Source: an uncultured Eubacteriales bacterium
GTDB lineage: Bacteria; Bacillota; Clostridia; Oscillospirales; Oscillospiraceae
Direction of reading: 5' to 3'
Length of the DNA stretch: 9,074 nt
Assembly: GCA_902475455.1 (NCBI GenBank)
Contig: CABRZO010000096.1
Span: 1 to 9,074 of the forward strand
Within the stretch, counting starts at the first letter, position 1. Each line of letters starts with the position of its first letter. Under the pieces are notes generated by a model. The model was not told where the DNA came from, searched no databases, and saw only the letters and a program-made list of their open reading frames with translations. Position numbers and translations under genes: made by a program. Shown here piece after piece: positions 6,300 through 9,074 of the stretch.

Positions 6300-7454
6300 T
6301 TAATATTGGAAAGTGATGGGCTTGCTGGCCTCCAACACCCGGAGATAACGGCTGCATTCCAATTGAGCCGCCTCCAGATTCAGATTGCGGTAGTTGCCGC
6401 ACTCCTGGCGAAGGGCGCCGAATACCGGGCCGTTATGGGCCAGAATCTGCCGCAGCACCAGCTCAATGGCCTCCAGCACCTGCTCCTTGGGGGTGTCGTC
6501 CACCAGCAGATAAAACCCGGTCTGGCAGCCCATGGGGCCGAAATAGAGCACCTTGGGGCCGATGGGGGAGGAGCGCACATAGGTGGCGAAGAGGTGTTCC
6601 ACCGAGTGCATGGTCAGGTTGTCCATATAGTCGCCGGCATTGGGCTTCCGGGTCCGCAGATCGTAGGTGGTGACAGTGCCGTCCACCCGGGAGATGTACA
6701 GTCCCGGCTCCAGCTTGTCGTGGTCCACGGTAAAGCTCTGAATTTTCTGAATCTCCTGGGCCGGAGCTTCCACCAGGGAAACAAAGCGACGCACAATGGA
6801 ACAGGCCAGTTCTGCGGCCTCGGTGGCAAAGCGCTCAAAGCTGGCGGGAGCGTGGCCGGAGGCGTCGTCGGACATGGTGCGCAGCACCACAAAGGGAATG
6901 GAGTTCAGGTAGCAGACCTGGCCGATGCTGGCACCCTCCATCTCCCCGGCGATGGCGCCAAACTGATCCACAATGAACTGCTTGCGCTCGGCGGTGTGGA
7001 GGAACATATCGCCGGAGGCAATGGTACCCACCCGGTAGTTGCAGCCCTGCTCCCGGACCGCCTGCTCCAGGGCGGCAACCATACCGGAATCACAGGGGAT
7101 CTTGCACACGTCCAGGCTGGGGATCTGGCCCAGAGGCAGCCCCAGGGCGGTGACATCCATGTCGTGCTGCACCACATCCCGGGCTACCGCCACATCCTTG
7201 ATGCCCAGCTCGTCGCAGAGGGTTCCAGCCACGCCGGTGTTGATGACCTTGTCCACTCCGTATTGCAGGATCAGGGTCTGGGCGCAGACCCCTGAGGCCA
7301 CCTTGCCTTCGCCGCAGACCACCGCCACCACGTCATGGCCGTCCAGTTTGCCCTTCACATATTCCATCCCGCTGATGACCCGCACGACCTGGTCGGTCAT
7401 GAGTTCCCGCAGGTTGTTGATTTCCACTTGCATTGCGCCGATGATGCCCAGCAT
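6300..7454 (-). CDS. Fused MTA/SAH nucleosidase (MtnN/Pfs) and S-ribosylhomocysteine lyase (LuxS)
   Basis: This 384-residue cytoplasmic protein joins two consecutive enzymes of the activated methyl cycle. Residues 1-230 are a complete MtnN: MLGIIGAM start, GVAGTL (74-79), and the catalytic residues Glu11, Glu173 (in GEMEGAS) and Asp197 (in SDDASGH). It cleaves S-adenosylhomocysteine to adenine and S-ribosylhomocysteine, and methylthioadenosine likewise. Residues 235-384 are a full-length LuxS: SFTVDH, the metal-binding HSVEH (His283, Glu286, His287), the catalytic Cys310 in GCQTGFY and the metal ligand Cys352 in ECGNY. It makes homocysteine and DPD, the AI-2 precursor. The linker is only a few residues (around VEAPAQE). 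An AAGGAAGG site 9 nt before the ATG at 7454 fixes the start; an in-frame TTG 24 nt upstream (7478) lacks a ribosome site. The gene has its own promoter and terminator. Confidence 0.95.
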   Translation of the reverse strand: MLGIIGAMQVEINNLRELMTDQVVRVISGMEYVKGKLDGHDVVAVVCGEGKVASGVCAQTLILQYGVDKVINTGVAGTLCDELGIKDVAVARDVVQHDMDVTALGLPLGQIPSLDVCKIPCDSGMVAALEQAVREQGCNYRVGTIASGDMFLHTAERKQFIVDQFGAIAGEMEGASIGQVCYLNSIPFVVLRTMSDDASGHAPASFERFATEAAELACSIVRRFVSLVEAPAQEIQKIQSFTVDHDKLEPGLYISRVDGTVTTYDLRTRKPNAGDYMDNLTMHSVEHLFATYVRSSPIGPKVLYFGPMGCQTGFYLLVDDTPKEQVLEAIELVLRQILAHNGPVFGALRQECGNYRNLNLEAAQLECSRYLRVLEASKPITFQY

Positions 7455-7463
7455 ATCTATCGT

Positions 7464-7471
7464 CCTTCCTT
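7464..7471 (-). promoter_or_regulatory. Ribosome site fixing the mtnN-luxS start
   Basis: On the - strand AAGGAAGG lies 9 nt before the ATG at 7454-7452. This places the start at the residue where MtnN proteins normally begin (M-x-G-I-I-G-A-M) and excludes the upstream TTG at 7478. Confidence 0.85.
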
Positions 7472-7491
7472 GCGTCAAATTTCTGCCTCAT

Positions 7492-7520
7492 ATTTTAGCA
7501 GTAACCCGGAGGCAATTCAA
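7492..7520 (-). promoter_or_regulatory. SigA-type promoter of mtnN-luxS
   Basis: On the - strand TTGAAT (7515-7520) and TAAAAT (7492-7497) are separated by exactly 17 nt. Transcription would start near 7485, about 30 nt before the ATG. No SAM or SAH riboswitch fits between this promoter and the start codon. Confidence 0.7.
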
Positions 7521-7579
7521 CCAAAAAAGTCATGACCAGCACCGGGAAGAAAATAGTCGAAAAAATTTTGATTTTAGGG

Positions 7580-7608
7580 TTGACATTTGCTCTGAATATG
7601 GCTATAAT
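7580..7608 (+). promoter_or_regulatory. Perfect-consensus SigA promoter of the tRNA-Ala gene
   Basis: TTGACA (7580-7585), a 17-nt spacer and TATAAT (7603-7608) match the consensus at every position. Directly upstream is an A/T-rich tract (about 7550-7577) that could act as an UP element, as in strong stable-RNA promoters. The 5' leader of the tRNA precursor (about 7615-7651) can form a small CGGCA/TGCCG hairpin (7621-7639). Confidence 0.92.
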
Positions 7609-7651
7609 AATCAACGTTCGCGGCACGGTTATTCTGCCGAGGCGAAAAACT

Positions 7652-7727
<76 letters not shown>

Positions 7728-7769
7728 AACGACCTGAAGTTTCCAACTTCAGGTCGTTTTCTTTTTTTT
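7728..7769 (+). terminator. Intrinsic terminator of the tRNA-Ala gene
   Basis: A perfect 14-bp stem (7728-7741 with 7745-7758), a 3-nt TCC loop and a long T tract (TTTTCTTTTTTTT, overlapping the stem end) start immediately after the tRNA CCA end. Confidence 0.95.
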
Positions 7770-7834
7770 CGTAGGGAAGGAAGGGCACCAGGGCCCACCG
7801 ACTGCGCATAGAATACTGTGGAGGTGAGGCTCAG

Positions 7835-7999
7835 GTGAACCCCTGCGAACTGACTGCGTCCATCACGGCCCTTGCCAACGCTATGGCCAGCCAAATGACG
7901 GAGGACGAGCTGAATCTGGTGGGTGTCACACTGACCCAATTGGGCGATACGCTGATTACCATCGCCACCCACAGAGGGATTTGCGGCCCCAAGTCATAA
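7835..7999 (+). CDS. Small hypothetical protein, 54 aa
   Basis: This short frame encodes 54 residues from a GTG start with GGAGG at 7820-7824, 10 nt upstream. The protein begins MNPCELTASITALANAMA, continues with TEDELNLVGVTLTQLGDTL (residues 22-40), and ends with ITIATHRGICGPKS. It looks like two amphipathic helices flanked by a cysteine at each end (Cys4, Cys50). This closely resembles small uncharacterised proteins of Oscillospiraceae-type clostridia (I recall a DUF6774-like family, from memory only). No function is known to me. Evidence that it is real: a good ribosome site, a sensible amphipathic composition, and a strong hairpin starting 5 nt after the stop. A possible -10 (TAGAAT, 7809-7814) has no clear -35. 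It lies behind the tRNA terminator. Confidence 0.72.
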   Translation: MNPCELTASITALANAMASQMTEDELNLVGVTLTQLGDTLITIATHRGICGPKS

Positions 8000-8004
8000 A
8001 AAGC

Positions 8005-8052
8005 AAACAAGCGCTCCAAGTGGCGGAATTCCGCCGGTTGGAGCGCTTGTTT
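8005..8052. terminator. Long composite hairpin between convergent genes
   Basis: An outer 15-bp stem (8005-8019 with 8038-8052) encloses a 14-nt perfect palindrome (8022-8035, with an EcoRI-like GAATTC centre), separated only by a mismatch and a possible G-U pair. The whole forms a nearly continuous stem of about 20 bp. It has TTTT on the + side and a T-rich TTTGCTTTTTA on the - side, so it can terminate both the 54-aa gene and the convergent regulator gene, whose stop is at 8057-8059. Confidence 0.85.
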
Positions 8053-8056
8053 TGTG

Positions 8057-9074
8057 TCAGGAATTTAATTGGCTGCTGGCCTTGATTTTGATGGTCCAGG
8101 GGATTACTTCCGAGGAGACCGATTCTCCCCCAATCATTTTCAGCAGTTTGTTGGCAGCCAGGATGCCGGTGTTCAGACCTTCGTGGGAGAGGGAGGTGAT
8201 TTTGATGCCTCCCAGTTCGCTGAAGTAGCTGTTGTCAAAACTCACCACCGCCATGTCCTGGGGGACCTGGATTCCCGCGTTTTTCAGCAGAGAGATCAGA
8301 ATATAGGCCACCTCGTCGTTGTAGCATACCGCAGCGGTACAGTCCTTGATATAGTCGATCAGATGCATGTCCATAACACGGACCCGGTTTTCTGTGGTGT
8401 ACCAGGCCACTGGCAGGCTGTTTTCCGTCAGCTTGCCGTGGTCTCTGAGAGCATGAATGTAGCCGGAATAGCGTTCAATGCCCTGGATGTCGTCGCTTTT
8501 AAAAATACCGGCAATGTGACTGTGTCCCTGGCTGACCAGATATTCCACCAGCTGATAGCCACCGCCGAAGTTATCATCCAGCACGGAGACGCAATTGGGT
8601 AGGGCAGCATAACTGCCGTTGATAAAGATCACCGGAATGCCCTTTTCTTGGAGTTGACGATACAGATCCAGGTTCGGGTTGGGCAGGGCGGTTTTGGTGC
8701 CTTCCACAATGATACCATCCACATCCTGGGCCAGAAGTCCCTCCAAAATCTGCCGCTCCAGGGTGATTTTGTTCTGGGTGGCCAGCAGCTGCATGGTGCA
8801 GTTGTGATGAGAGAGTATGTCCTGGATGGAGCGCAGGATGCTGGGGAAGATGTAATCGCTGATATAGGTGGTGATAATGGCGATCTTATAGGTGCGGTGC
8901 GCTGCGTTGAGGCCGGCGCGGGTAATGTGAGACCCGCTGCCCTGTCGTTTCTCAATCAGGCCCTCATTGACCAGAACACCCAGCGCCTGGCGAACGGTTT
9001 GTCGGCTGACTTGATATTGCTCGCTGAGTTGGATTTCTGTGGGCAGTTGCCTGGTATCATGAAAGGCGCCGTCC
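8057..9074 (-). CDS. AraR-like transcriptional repressor (GntR-type DNA-binding domain with LacI-type sensor), N-terminus cut
   Basis: The frame runs off the right edge; 338 residues are visible and roughly 20-30 are missing compared with B. subtilis AraR (362 aa). Fragment residues 10-50 are a GntR-type winged helix-turn-helix (LPTEIQLSEQYQVSRQTVR, then ALGVLVNEGLIEKRQGSGS). From residue 63 on there is a LacI/periplasmic-binding-type sugar sensor, beginning with IAIITTYISDYIFPSILRSI and including ERQILEGLLAQDVDGIIVEG, CYNDEVAYILISLLKN and VVSFDNSYFSELGGIKITSL. These segments are very close to what I know of AraR, the L-arabinose-responsive repressor of Bacillota. The mixed GntR/LacI architecture is the hallmark of AraR. 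The ligand is inferred to be arabinose or a related pentose; no target operon is in the window. A shorter in-frame ATG at 8794 would remove the DNA-binding domain and is not the real start. Confidence 0.92.
   Translation of the reverse strand, partial: DGAFHDTRQLPTEIQLSEQYQVSRQTVRQALGVLVNEGLIEKRQGSGSHITRAGLNAAHRTYKIAIITTYISDYIFPSILRSIQDILSHHNCTMQLLATQNKITLERQILEGLLAQDVDGIIVEGTKTALPNPNLDLYRQLQEKGIPVIFINGSYAALPNCVSVLDDNFGGGYQLVEYLVSQGHSHIAGIFKSDDIQGIERYSGYIHALRDHGKLTENSLPVAWYTTENRVRVMDMHLIDYIKDCTAAVCYNDEVAYILISLLKNAGIQVPQDMAVVSFDNSYFSELGGIKITSLSHEGLNTGILAANKLLKMIGGESVSSEVIPWTIKIKASSQLNS

Noticed and set aside
6306..7295. Long open frame (329 codons) on the + strand opposite mtnN-luxS
   Set aside because: It is the mirror of a confidently identified gene, rich in His/Gly/Gln, with no recognisable domain or ribosome site.

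Overview
The window looks like a chromosomal segment of a high-GC member of the Clostridia (Bacillota), most like the Oscillospiraceae group (Flavonifractor / Lawsonibacter / Pseudoflavonifractor type). This rests on G+C-rich Firmicutes codon usage with AGGAGG-type ribosome sites, an AraR-type regulator and a UPF0735/PheB-like protein as in Bacillota, two-step aspartate-pathway genes with a Bacillus-style aspartokinase, and a tRNA-Ala gene with encoded CCA. The taxonomic placement is inference from protein resemblance, not a search. No phage, transposon, CRISPR or rRNA signal was seen. It reads as ordinary core chromosome with a few interesting details.

Layout from left to right. Positions 2-1726 (+) hold the C-terminal part of a class A penicillin-binding protein with an Ig-like domain and a Gly/Ser tail. 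A perfect hairpin at 1735-1766 separates it from a convergent AI-2E-family membrane protein (1767-2798, -). A divergent spacer with a good extended -10 promoter leads into an aspartate-family operon on the + strand: a stand-alone ACT protein (2960-3400), homoserine dehydrogenase hom (3445-4644) and aspartokinase lysC (4713-5933), closed by an intrinsic terminator at 5952-5983. Then on the - strand come a 63-aa conserved-looking small protein (6002-6193) and a natural fusion of MTA/SAH nucleosidase to LuxS (6300-7454), each with its own promoter candidate. A perfect-consensus promoter (7580-7608) drives a single tRNA-Ala(GGC) gene (7652-7727) with a strong terminator. A 54-aa small gene (7835-7999, +) follows and is separated by a composite hairpin from a convergent AraR-like GntR/LacI repressor (8057-9074, -, open at the window edge).

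How the genes relate. LysC and Hom catalyse the first and third steps of the route from aspartate to threonine, methionine and (via LysC) lysine. The MtnN-LuxS fusion recycles S-adenosylhomocysteine to homocysteine, the methionine precursor, releasing adenine and DPD, the precursor of AI-2. The two blocks are therefore metabolically connected, though separately transcribed. The most notable points are the MtnN-LuxS fusion with all catalytic residues intact, a well-formed internal ribosome site and start inside lysC that would make a separate regulatory beta subunit, and a Hom whose C-terminal ACT domain appears shrunken while a separate ACT protein lies just upstream. I found no convincing evidence of an entirely new system.
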